Positions 1 through 6,677 of a stretch of 13,621 nt of DNA are shown in pieces; the first letter of the stretch is position 1, and the number at the start of each line of letters is the position of its first letter. Source of the stretch: Acidobacteriota bacterium (GTDB taxonomy: Bacteria > Acidobacteriota > Terriglobia > Acidiferrales > UBA7541); NCBI GenBank assembly GCA_003161495.1, contig PMOP01000457.1, forward strand, positions 976 through 14,596, written 5' to 3'. A program made the translations under genes and the position numbers. A model generated the notes under the pieces. It worked only from the letters and a program-made list of their open reading frames with translations, did not search any database and was not told the DNA's origin.

Positions 1-528
1 GAAAAACGAAACTGTTGCTTGCAACAGCCGTCTCCTGTACATTTTTCTTACCCCGCCCCTGAAGGCGCGAATTGTTCGCGCTTTGCCGGCCTGGAATTGT
101 TCTATCCGTAGTGGCATCGATAAACGTGAATGTTGGATCGCTCCCCCAAGAATCGGAGAAAATTCAAATGAAATACCGATGGAAATCCAGATGACTTTCC
201 CGAGAATTGGGAATCTTTGAGGAATTTGTGTTGGCCTTGAAAGACTTTTTGCCGATACGTTTCATGAAGTTGTGGTGATTGACTGGGGTCCGAAAGATGA
301 TCTATCCTTCGCATCCACAGAACGCGCATGTCGGAAGGAAAGAAGGCCCGCCGGGAAATAGGACAGAAGTATAAATCAGATTTCGGCCACGGCTTCGGCG
401 GGTGCAGATCGCCAAGTCCAGACAAGCCTTATTTAAGCCGCGCACAGAGGAATGCATCGCTGTCTTCCTCGCCGCGACCCAGGGGCTACGAAAGCTATCT
501 TCTCCAACTGTCGGTGGAGGTTTGGGCC
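1..528. other. Non-coding region upstream of the large exported protein
   Basis: I see no convincing gene here. The short ORFs on both strands lack a ribosome binding site and look like chance. It holds a perfect dyad at 12-27 (CTGTTGC, 2-nt gap, GCAACAG), a direct repeat GAATTGTTC at 69-77 and 94-102 (25 bp apart), and a looser dyad TTCCC-N7-GGGAA at 197-213. No clear sigma70 promoter stands out. TATAAA at 370-375 resembles a -10 box but has no matching -35 at the usual distance. The promoter of the 529-3672 gene presumably lies here. Confidence 0.6.
12..27. repeat. Perfect 7-bp inverted repeat, operator-like
   Basis: CTGTTGC and GCAACAG are separated by TT. The dyad is compact like a transcription-factor site and has no T-run on either side. 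The gene it would belong to may lie to the left of the window. Confidence 0.3.
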
Positions 529-3500
529 ATGAAATCTCGTCGCATCCTTTCTATTTTTTCTTTGTGCGGTTTTCTGTGTTTATCCGCCGGATTGTACGAA
601 TGCGCCGCGGCCGGAATTCCTCCAGCCCAGACAAAGCGTTCCGGCCCTGAAGCCACCGCTTCGCCACAATCAAAAGCCACCGATGATTCTTCACCTGCCG
701 AGGAGGTAGCCATCCCCGGTCCGCTGCGTTCGTTCTTGCGGATGGCCGCGATCAGCCAGCAGATCACACCGGAAGAAGTATTGCCGCTGCTTGCGCGCGA
801 CGTGGTCATGAGCGGCTATCAGGGCGGCAAACCCACGGAATACCTGGTCCTCGTGAATTGGTATATGGATCAGGCCAGGGAACTGGAAGCCCTGGCAGGC
901 AAAGGCGGCGTGATTCATGTTTCAAATTGCGACGACGCGAAACCTCTTCTTGTCATTCTCGGCTATCGTCTTCAGAATTCCTGCGGGCCGGACGCCGCGC
1001 TGGAGACCTCCGATGCGAACAGGGCGTTCCTGACGATCGATTCCGGTTTCCCATTAGCGGATCTTGAGGAAACACTACGCAGCGGCAAGCCATTTGACGT
1101 CCCGTTTGCACCTACAAAAGTTCCTGTCCTCTTCAAGTCATCGGACTGGGTTCAGAAAAAGAAAAATGCCGATCGCGGGGTCATTGACTCGATCTTGCGT
1201 GATCCGGACCTAGCCCGACTTTACTGGGCGATGTCCCGCATGGATGCGGAAACAGGTCAGTTCTTGTGGCAGTCCATGGGCCCGAAAAAATTGATCCTGG
1301 GCGCGGCCGTATTGGATTTTTATGGCAGCCAGATCAGTATCCGGTCGGGAAGAGTAATTGTTCCGGGCGGAGTCGCTGCCGAAACCGCGTGGAAGGATTT
1401 GGTTGGCGCCAGCCCGCGCTCTCCCGCCGAGTTCGTTTCGCGACTTCTGACAAAAGATAACGGTTGGCAGGCATCGTATTTTGACACCTTGTCCCGCATA
1501 AGCCCGGCGCAGCAGGCTTACTTTACTTCGCCCCGCCGATTGCAACGTTTTTATGACGCGTTGCGCGGGCATGACACGAACCCAATTCCAACCAAGCATT
1601 CTTTTCGCCCGGATCCGGCTCTCTTTTTGCTGGAAGCCCGCTTGCAAATCGATGCCAACGGCCAGCCGCACATTCCCGGCAACATCGATGTTTGGAGGGA
1701 TGTCCTGCGCCGCAAGACGGATTCCAAGCTTATCCGTGAATGGGGGGACAAAGCAGCAGGCTGGAACAATCCGGAACAGGTGGTCGAGGGAATGTTTGGG
1801 GTTTCCCGATACGCAATGCCCGAGGGGCCGGTTTACAACTTCCTGGTGTTGACGGAAATCGATCGCGGGCGCGCACCCGCCGAACAGCTTGATGTGCCCA
1901 CGGCTCGCCTCTTGGCGGAAAAATTCCCGCTCTTCGGCGACCAGTATCCAATGTTTGCGGAATTTCACGCGTTGAACAATCAATCGATCTCGCGATTTCT
2001 TACTGTCGCTGAGAGTCTGAATCAGATACCCGATCGCCTGGCAAGAACCGATGCTCTGGGAATGTTGCAAGCCAACATCGGCCTTTGGCAAATCCTGGCG
2101 CGCCAAGGTCAGATTCCGGATGCCAGTTTGAACGATTCCTGGCAGAAAATCGTCAACGAGTTCGGGGCACTGCACACTTCCGATCAAGTGTACAAAGCCG
2201 GGCGCGCCTCCCTCGCGGAACTCTTGCGCGCTTCCACCGGCAAAACTTATCTGCCGCAAGACCAGCTTTTTGCGTTGCTTGCGGGTCCCGAGCAGTACAC
2301 CAAAGAAGCACAACAGCTGCGATCGGAGATGGCCGGAAGGATGCGCCAGGTAATTGACGATCAGCGTCTGGTTTCCTTGGATACGCTGATCTCCCTCGGA
2401 GATGGCCTCGACCAATTGGCCAAGGGCACCGACGTTGCCGAATCTCTGCTCCCTCTGGCCGGAGAGCTTCGCGAATTTGAAATGCCCAAGCCTCTCTTCA
2501 CGAAAAGTGAGAGAACCGAATTTGCCGAGGGACTTTACAGCAACCGCCATACCGCATTGCAGATGCGAACCGATCTGATAAAAATAATCAAGGCTCCCGG
2601 CAGCCCCGCGGAATTGACTCAGGCACACGCGTTGCTCACTCCTTTTTTAAGGGACACTTTGGTCGGCCTCAATTACGCGTACTACGAGCCGCCCGGCGCC
2701 CAAATGATTCACAATAATCCGCTTTTCGTTCGTTCTCATGATTTTTCCGGAGGCGAGTATTCGGGCGAAGCCGCAAGCGCCAGCGACCAGGTTTGGCGTT
2801 CGCCGCGCATTTTTGGGCGCGGATGGACGGCGAGCGGCGGCGCTCACTTGATCGGCTCGATGGCCGATTTACCCTATGCCCTCGCACGAGTCGAGCAGGA
2901 TTTCATCGTGCCGCAGAATGTCCAGTCCCTGATCTGGGAAGATTTAGTTCCGGGACTGATCACGAGCGCAGTGCTGCCGCGGTGGTGGAGTGTAACGCGG
3001 AACGAATTGCACGCCGTGGCGCTCTATCAGCGCGCAGGCGAAGAGCTTCTCAGCGACGCCGCAACGGATGAAAAGCTGCGCGAGCCCGTCGTCAGTATCC
3101 TCTCGGATTGCCTGCTGCCCCTGAGGCTGGAACAGGTGGAAACCGCATTGCGCGCCGGACATGAGGAAGAAGCCCTTGCCCAGATCGCCCCTGGCGAGAC
3201 CTTTTACTTGGCGGCTGAATATCGCCGCAGAAATGCCTCCGAGAAACAGCATTGGGGCCCGGCAGGAAAAGAATTGGACGAACTGCTCGCCCACTCCCCA
3301 GCCGAAACGGATCCCGAGCGAATTTCCGAAGATTTCGGCGTCCCTCATCCTGCTCTCGCGCAGAGCTACGGGCGGGAACTGATGAGCATGAAGCCCATTC
3401 CCACATTTCTTTATTACTCCAGCCGCTTGATGGCCGAATCCTGGGATTCGGGCAATTTGTACTGGGGCCGTTTGGCGGATGAAATGGGTTACTCGCCCGT

Positions 3501-3672
3501 CATGCTCAACGTGATCGTCCCCCAATTAACGCGCCGCATGGTGGAGCAGACTTTTGCATCGCACCTGGAAGATTGGTCCGCGGTCCTGCGCGCCATGCGC
3601 GAAACCGGAGAAGAATTCCGCCAGGGCAAAATTGCAACGTTGCCGAAGAGCCGCCCGGTGGCCGGGCTTTAA
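529..3672 (+). CDS. Large exported protein of unknown function (1047 aa)
   Basis: I do not recognise this protein. The start at 529 was chosen because GGAGG at 516-520 lies 8 nt upstream and the product then begins with a classic signal peptide: Arg-rich n-region (residues 2-5), hydrophobic core (6-22) and an AAA|G type signal peptidase I site near residue 28. The reading frame is open further upstream, to 328, but that extension would bury the signal peptide. The mature protein is probably periplasmic or exported. After a low-complexity Pro/Ser/Ala linker (about 30-65) it is largely predicted helical, with few cysteines; C134 and C152 in the N-terminal part could form a disulfide. No HExxH, Walker, TPR or other catalytic signature was seen. 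It is followed on the same strand, 81 bp downstream, by a secreted VWFA-related protein, which suggests but does not prove a joint role at the cell envelope. Confidence 0.85.
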   Translation: MKSRRILSIFSLCGFLCLSAGLYECAAAGIPPAQTKRSGPEATASPQSKATDDSSPAEEVAIPGPLRSFLRMAAISQQITPEEVLPLLARDVVMSGYQGGKPTEYLVLVNWYMDQARELEALAGKGGVIHVSNCDDAKPLLVILGYRLQNSCGPDAALETSDANRAFLTIDSGFPLADLEETLRSGKPFDVPFAPTKVPVLFKSSDWVQKKKNADRGVIDSILRDPDLARLYWAMSRMDAETGQFLWQSMGPKKLILGAAVLDFYGSQISIRSGRVIVPGGVAAETAWKDLVGASPRSPAEFVSRLLTKDNGWQASYFDTLSRISPAQQAYFTSPRRLQRFYDALRGHDTNPIPTKHSFRPDPALFLLEARLQIDANGQPHIPGNIDVWRDVLRRKTDSKLIREWGDKAAGWNNPEQVVEGMFGVSRYAMPEGPVYNFLVLTEIDRGRAPAEQLDVPTARLLAEKFPLFGDQYPMFAEFHALNNQSISRFLTVAESLNQIPDRLARTDALGMLQANIGLWQILARQGQIPDASLNDSWQKIVNEFGALHTSDQVYKAGRASLAELLRASTGKTYLPQDQLFALLAGPEQYTKEAQQLRSEMAGRMRQVIDDQRLVSLDTLISLGDGLDQLAKGTDVAESLLPLAGELREFEMPKPLFTKSERTEFAEGLYSNRHTALQMRTDLIKIIKAPGSPAELTQAHALLTPFLRDTLVGLNYAYYEPPGAQMIHNNPLFVRSHDFSGGEYSGEAASASDQVWRSPRIFGRGWTASGGAHLIGSMADLPYALARVEQDFIVPQNVQSLIWEDLVPGLITSAVLPRWWSVTRNELHAVALYQRAGEELLSDAATDEKLREPVVSILSDCLLPLRLEQVETALRAGHEEEALAQIAPGETFYLAAEYRRRNASEKQHWGPAGKELDELLAHSPAETDPERISEDFGVPHPALAQSYGRELMSMKPIPTFLYYSSRLMAESWDSGNLYWGRLADEMGYSPVMLNVIVPQLTRRMVEQTFASHLEDWSAVLRAMRETGEEFRQGKIATLPKSRPVAGL
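3653..3667 (+). terminator. GC-rich hairpin at the end of the 529-3672 gene
   Basis: GCCCGG, 3-nt loop TGG and CCGGGC form a tight 6-bp stem overlapping the last codons. It is followed by TTTAAAATATATTA, which is A/T-rich but not a clean U-tract. It could act as a weak intrinsic terminator that reduces read-through into the VWFA gene. Confidence 0.4.
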
Positions 3673-3753
3673 AATATATTAGATTTGCCGAAGGAGATTT
3701 CGGGTAGTAAGCCGCAGTCCAGAAAATGCGCCGGGCAATTTCACGAGGGACCT

Positions 3754-4866
3754 ATGGCCAAACGATATGTGCTTCCATGCATGGGCGTTCTGATTTTCAT
3801 CTCCAGCTTTGCGGTTTGGCTGGCGGCACGCGACCAGGATACCGGCGGTAGCGTCATCCGCGTGGTTGTCTCCATGGTGCAATTGAATGTGGCCGTCACG
3901 GACGAAAAGGGAAACTACGTGACCACTTTGCGCCCCTCGGATTTTGAAATCACAGAGGACGGAATTCCGCAAAAAGTCGCCACGTTTGAAGAAGGCAACG
4001 AAGGCCAGCAAAAGGTGCTCAACGCCGCTCAAGAATCGAGCCCGTCCGACTCGCCCAATGCCCCGGCCAGCGCTTCGGCGCCCGAAGAGCACCGGCGAAC
4101 CGGTCCTCCGCGCGGCGGCACGCAAACCGAATCCCTCGAGGGGATCGCCTCTTCCGTAAGCGGCTCCAACGTGTTCATATTGTTTGACACCAGTAATTAT
4201 ATGTTTCGGGGACGCGGCTTCGTATTCGCCCAGGATTCCATTGCGGAATTTGTGCGCACGCTGGATCATCCCTACCAAGTGGCGTTCTATTCCTACAGCC
4301 GCGATTTCTTCCGCGCCGCTTCGCTCACGACGGACCGCTCCCAGGTATTGCGCGGCGTCCGCGAGACCGTGAACGGCGACGATTCTGCGTTGTATAACGC
4401 CTTGCTTATGACCCTGAAGGATGCGGCCCAGTATTCCGGCAGGAAAGTCGTCGTCGTCTTTTCCAATGGCCCGGATAATTCCAGCATGGTTTCTCCCGAA
4501 GACGTCGACGAATTGGCGCAGTCCGAAGGCGTCCCGATTTACATGGTCAGCACCCGGGAAGCTAAACTGGATGCCGCTTCCGCGGCCGTTTTTGCGCGCA
4601 TGACGGCCAGCACCGGCGGCGAAGCGTACTTCGCAAAGAGCTGGAAGGATCAGCGCGACGCCTTTTCTTCCATCCGCGAAGACCTTGCGCATCTATACTT
4701 TATGAGCTATTACCCGCAACCCAACCCCAATCGTGGCTGGCGCGCCATTACCGTCCGGCTGGCCAACCCCAAATTCAAGAAATACCGCATTCGCACCCGC
4801 AGCGGTTATCGCCCCATTCCGGCCAGGGCCAACCTGGACGCTTCCGAGCCCGGCCAAGGTCAATAG
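3754..4866 (+). CDS. Secreted VWFA-related protein (TIGR03436-like), degenerate MIDAS
   Basis: A 370-aa protein of the acidobacterial VWFA-related type. These are envelope proteins with a von Willebrand A fold that usually mediate metal-dependent protein contacts. The start at 3754 has GAGGGA at 3745-3750 and puts a hydrophobic export segment at residues 5-25. A TTG start at 3685 is possible but would give a hydrophilic leader. Residues about 33-75 show the family's N-terminal beta domain (VQLNVAVTDEKGNYV, then SDFEITEDG). A Ser/Pro/Ala linker spans about 90-130, and the VWA domain runs from about 140 to 350. The metal site is unusual: the DxSxS motif reads D145-T-S147-N-Y149, the usual SDG reads S237-N238-G239, and the middle position is S211. 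Metal binding is therefore doubtful. It may be co-transcribed with the upstream gene, subject to the hairpin between them. Confidence 0.88.
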   Translation: MAKRYVLPCMGVLIFISSFAVWLAARDQDTGGSVIRVVVSMVQLNVAVTDEKGNYVTTLRPSDFEITEDGIPQKVATFEEGNEGQQKVLNAAQESSPSDSPNAPASASAPEEHRRTGPPRGGTQTESLEGIASSVSGSNVFILFDTSNYMFRGRGFVFAQDSIAEFVRTLDHPYQVAFYSYSRDFFRAASLTTDRSQVLRGVRETVNGDDSALYNALLMTLKDAAQYSGRKVVVVFSNGPDNSSMVSPEDVDELAQSEGVPIYMVSTREAKLDAASAAVFARMTASTGGEAYFAKSWKDQRDAFSSIREDLAHLYFMSYYPQPNPNRGWRAITVRLANPKFKKYRIRTRSGYRPIPARANLDASEPGQGQ

Positions 4867-5057
4867 GACATCGGTTGCTGTTCGCCTCAGGGTGGCGTGA
4901 CAGTAACCCCTAGAAACTAGGGTAGTTTGGGGTGTTCTATTCTCGCCAACTGTCCTTCCGTACAGTAGTAATTTTCTGAGCGCATGATTAACCTTTCAGG
5001 AGGTGGATCAGGTGCGTTCCATCCCGGCACGAACCAGCGAGAGGAAGAGATTGTCCC
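4867..5057. other. Intergenic region with dyads upstream of the PilZ-like gene
   Basis: It contains a perfect hairpin CCCTAG-AAA-CTAGGG at 4908-4922 and a 5-bp dyad ACTGT-N8-ACAGT at 4949-4966, then a strong Shine-Dalgarno AGGAGG at 4998-5003. The hairpin lacks a U-tract, so an operator role is as likely as termination. No convincing promoter hexamers were found. Confidence 0.45.
4908..4922. repeat. CCCTAG-AAA-CTAGGG inverted repeat
   Basis: A perfect 6-bp inverted repeat with a 3-nt centre, 42 bp after the VWFA stop codon. The sequence that follows (TAGTTTGGGG) is not a U-tract. It is either a regulator site for the PilZ-like gene or a weak 3' end structure for the VWFA gene. Confidence 0.35.
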
Positions 5058-5065
5058 ATGGATAA
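5012..5065 (+). CDS. Possible 17-codon ORF coupled to the PilZ-like gene
   Basis: AGGAGGTG at 4998-5005 is the best Shine-Dalgarno in this stretch, but it is 54 nt from the ATG at 5058 and cannot serve it. It sits 8 nt before a GTG at 5012 that opens a 17-codon ORF ending in TAA at 5063-5065, 8 nt inside the PilZ-like gene. The arrangement fits translational coupling, in which ribosomes ending here restart at 5058. The peptide is basic and has no recognisable motif. No conservation data are available, so this stays tentative. Confidence 0.3.
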   Translation: MRSIPARTSERKRLSHG

Positions 5066-5795
5066 AAGGAAAACGGCAATCATGTCAGGGCGTGGAACCA
5101 CGCATGATGGATCGAAGGCGGAGCGCAGGAAGACATACCGGTTCCTGGTTGCCGTGCCGGTCGATGCCAGTTGGCGAAGTCCGGAAGGCGTGCCCATTCT
5201 AGTTCCGGCGGTCGCGAAACAAGTCAATGGCAACGGCGGCTACCTGGAAATGACGCAGCACCCCAGCGTGGGCAGCCGGATTACACTCACTAATTTTCTT
5301 TCCGCGGAGACGGCGGAAGCCCGTGTGCTGGCCACGCCGAATTCAAGGGAAGGCGTTTCCCACGGCATTGTCGTTGAGTTGATCACCCCGAGCGAGAGTT
5401 TCTGGGGCGTGAATCTCCAGGTCAAAAAAACGAGCGTCGAGCTGCAAAAGCTTGAAAAATCGCTGCAAGCCGAAGGCATCGATTTCCGCTTGCTGAATGA
5501 ATTTCGCGATACGGTCGATACCCTTCGCACGACTGCGCTGGCCGTTCAACAATTACGTGAATTTCAGCTGAAAGGCCAGGATTCCGGCGAGGTTATTTCA
5601 TTACTGGTGTCGAGCCGCGTTCGCCGCGGTACGAATTTTTGCCACGAACTCATCGCGGATATTGATGCGGGAAAATTGTCCGGCGGGACCAAGGAAGTCG
5701 ACGAACTGTATAACACCCTCGAACTGGCGTGCGACCGGCTGAGGCAATTGGTAAAGAGCCGCCATCCAGACCGGTACGTCACCTCGCGCAGCTGA
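5058..5795 (+). CDS. PilZ-like protein with C-terminal helical domain (245 aa)
   Basis: A cytoplasmic protein with two parts. Residues about 22-125 resemble a PilZ beta-barrel, the usual c-di-GMP receptor fold. An RxxxR motif is present (R24-K-T-Y-R28), but the second binding motif, normally [D/N]xSxxG, reads V56-N-G58-N-G-G61, so its acidic and Ser residues are missing. Residues about 130-240 are charged, helical and probably coiled (from about EL..LEKSLQAEGIDFRLL to the end), a tail I recall from other acidobacterial PilZ proteins. The start at 5058 has only AGGAAG at 5042-5047, 10 nt away; ATG at 5082 is an alternative without any ribosome binding site. The role is probably as a binding or adaptor protein; whether it senses c-di-GMP is uncertain. 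The gene ends convergent with the OMP gene, 74 bp away. Confidence 0.7.
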   Translation: MDKRKTAIMSGRGTTHDGSKAERRKTYRFLVAVPVDASWRSPEGVPILVPAVAKQVNGNGGYLEMTQHPSVGSRITLTNFLSAETAEARVLATPNSREGVSHGIVVELITPSESFWGVNLQVKKTSVELQKLEKSLQAEGIDFRLLNEFRDTVDTLRTTALAVQQLREFQLKGQDSGEVISLLVSSRVRRGTNFCHELIADIDAGKLSGGTKEVDELYNTLELACDRLRQLVKSRHPDRYVTSRS

Positions 5796-5869
5796 CCTGC
5801 CTGCATCCTGCGGAATCCAAGTGGCCGGCACGCCGGAATCTTTTGGCGGCCGCTGGCAGAGTCCGCGCC

Positions 5870-6376
5870 TTAGAAATGCAAAACAATTCCCGTCGATATC
5901 CTTGGATTGTGTTCGATCCCGCCGAAGTACCGCGTGATGACATCGTCGCCTTCAATCACTCGCCAGGTGACGCGCGGCGCCACCTGCCAGTCCACTCCGC
6001 CGCCGATTGCCGTAGCAAAGGAATTGTCCCAAATTCCGTTGGTGTAGGCATGCCCGTAGCCCACCAATACATGAAAAAATGGAGAAAAAATGCGCCGCGG
6101 CAAACAAATCTGCGGCCCGACCAGGATATTGAGCTCACGTGCCGGGAGTTGCGAGCCGAAATGGCCATCTACCTCTCCCTCTATTCCCAGCCACTCCCTG
6201 AGATTGTATTGCACTGCGACTTTCACGCCGCTTAGATTTCTTGCCGGTATGGCTTGCGGCAATCTGCCAAGCGCCTCATAGGAATAACCGCCAAAAAAGT
6301 CCATGGGGTTCTGGGCCTTTGCGGAAATCGAAAAGAGGAAGAAAAGTCCAAGCGGAACCAACAGTCTTCGATTCAT
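5870..6376 (-). CDS. Small outer-membrane beta-barrel protein (168 aa)
   Basis: The start at 6376 is supported by GGAGG (plus-strand CCTCC at 6385-6389), 8 nt upstream. Residues 1-21 form a signal peptide (Arg-rich start, hydrophobic core, AKA|Q cleavage site). The mature part has alternating hydrophobic strands with turns (FFGGYSY, VKVAVQYNLREWLGIEGEVDG, FSPFFHVLVGYGHAY, FATAIGGGVDWQVA) and ends in a terminal Phe, as expected for BAM-inserted barrels. Its length fits an 8-stranded OmpA-like or OMP_b-brl barrel. The specific function is unknown; such proteins are structural or adhesive. It is a single-gene unit: the neighbour on the left is convergent, and the AsmA-like gene upstream on the same strand is 299 bp away. 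Confidence 0.8.
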   Translation of the reverse strand: MNRRLLVPLGLFFLFSISAKAQNPMDFFGGYSYEALGRLPQAIPARNLSGVKVAVQYNLREWLGIEGEVDGHFGSQLPARELNILVGPQICLPRRIFSPFFHVLVGYGHAYTNGIWDNSFATAIGGGVDWQVAPRVTWRVIEGDDVITRYFGGIEHNPRISTGIVLHF

Positions 6377-6675
6377 GAAAATAGCCTCCGGAATGAAGAG
6401 CAGAAAACGCGGCGCTATGAAATGCCCTTAACCGCGGGCATGGGGATGGTGAGCAATTGAGGTGCCAGAATTGATTTGCCTATTGCTTCGCCAAAAGGGG
6501 AACCCACAGAATTCCGCGTCAGCTTTGGCCCTAATGGCGTGGCCGCTTTCCCAATTTGGGAAGGGACCCTGTCGTTTTTGGCATTATTTGTGCCACGAAG
6601 GAAAGCACCTGGCCCGGACGGTCGCTCTGGGCTTGCGCCGATTGGAGTGCGAGATCTTAAGTTCGCACGCGTTTT
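6377..6675. other. Intergenic region between the OMP and AsmA-like genes
   Basis: No supported gene. A plus-strand ORF at 6476-6718 has no ribosome binding site and runs antisense into the AsmA-like gene. Three dyads are present: TTCCCA-ATT-TGGGAA at 6548-6562, TGGCA-N7-TGCCA at 6579-6595, and GTGCGA-N10-TCGCAC at 6647-6668, which is followed by six T at 6672-6677. The leftward OMP promoter should lie near 6400-6480, but I cannot assign hexamers confidently. Confidence 0.5.
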
Positions 6676-6677
6676 TT
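6647..6677 (+). terminator. Hairpin with T-run, plus-strand orientation
   Basis: GTGCGA and TCGCAC (6647-6652, 6663-6668) are followed by GCG and six T. This resembles an intrinsic terminator for rightward transcription, yet no rightward gene ends here. It may block antisense transcription into the AsmA-like gene. Read leftward, it has no U-tract after the stem. Confidence 0.3.

Noticed and set aside
1210..2628. 472-aa minus-strand ORF inside the large exported protein gene
   Set aside because: It is fully antisense to a gene with a signal peptide and a good ribosome binding site; its translation is Gln/Arg/Cys-rich without domains, as expected for a shadow frame.
3679..4692. 337-aa minus-strand ORF opposite the VWFA gene
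   Set aside because: Antisense shadow; the plus strand encodes a recognisable VWFA-related protein.
4984..5202. 72-aa plus-strand ORF starting ATG 4984
   Set aside because: No Shine-Dalgarno before it; it overlaps the PilZ-like gene in another frame, and the strong AGGAGG lies inside it.
5729..6235. 168-aa plus-strand ORF opposite the OMP gene
   Set aside because: The minus strand has a signal peptide, ribosome binding site and barrel pattern; this frame has none.
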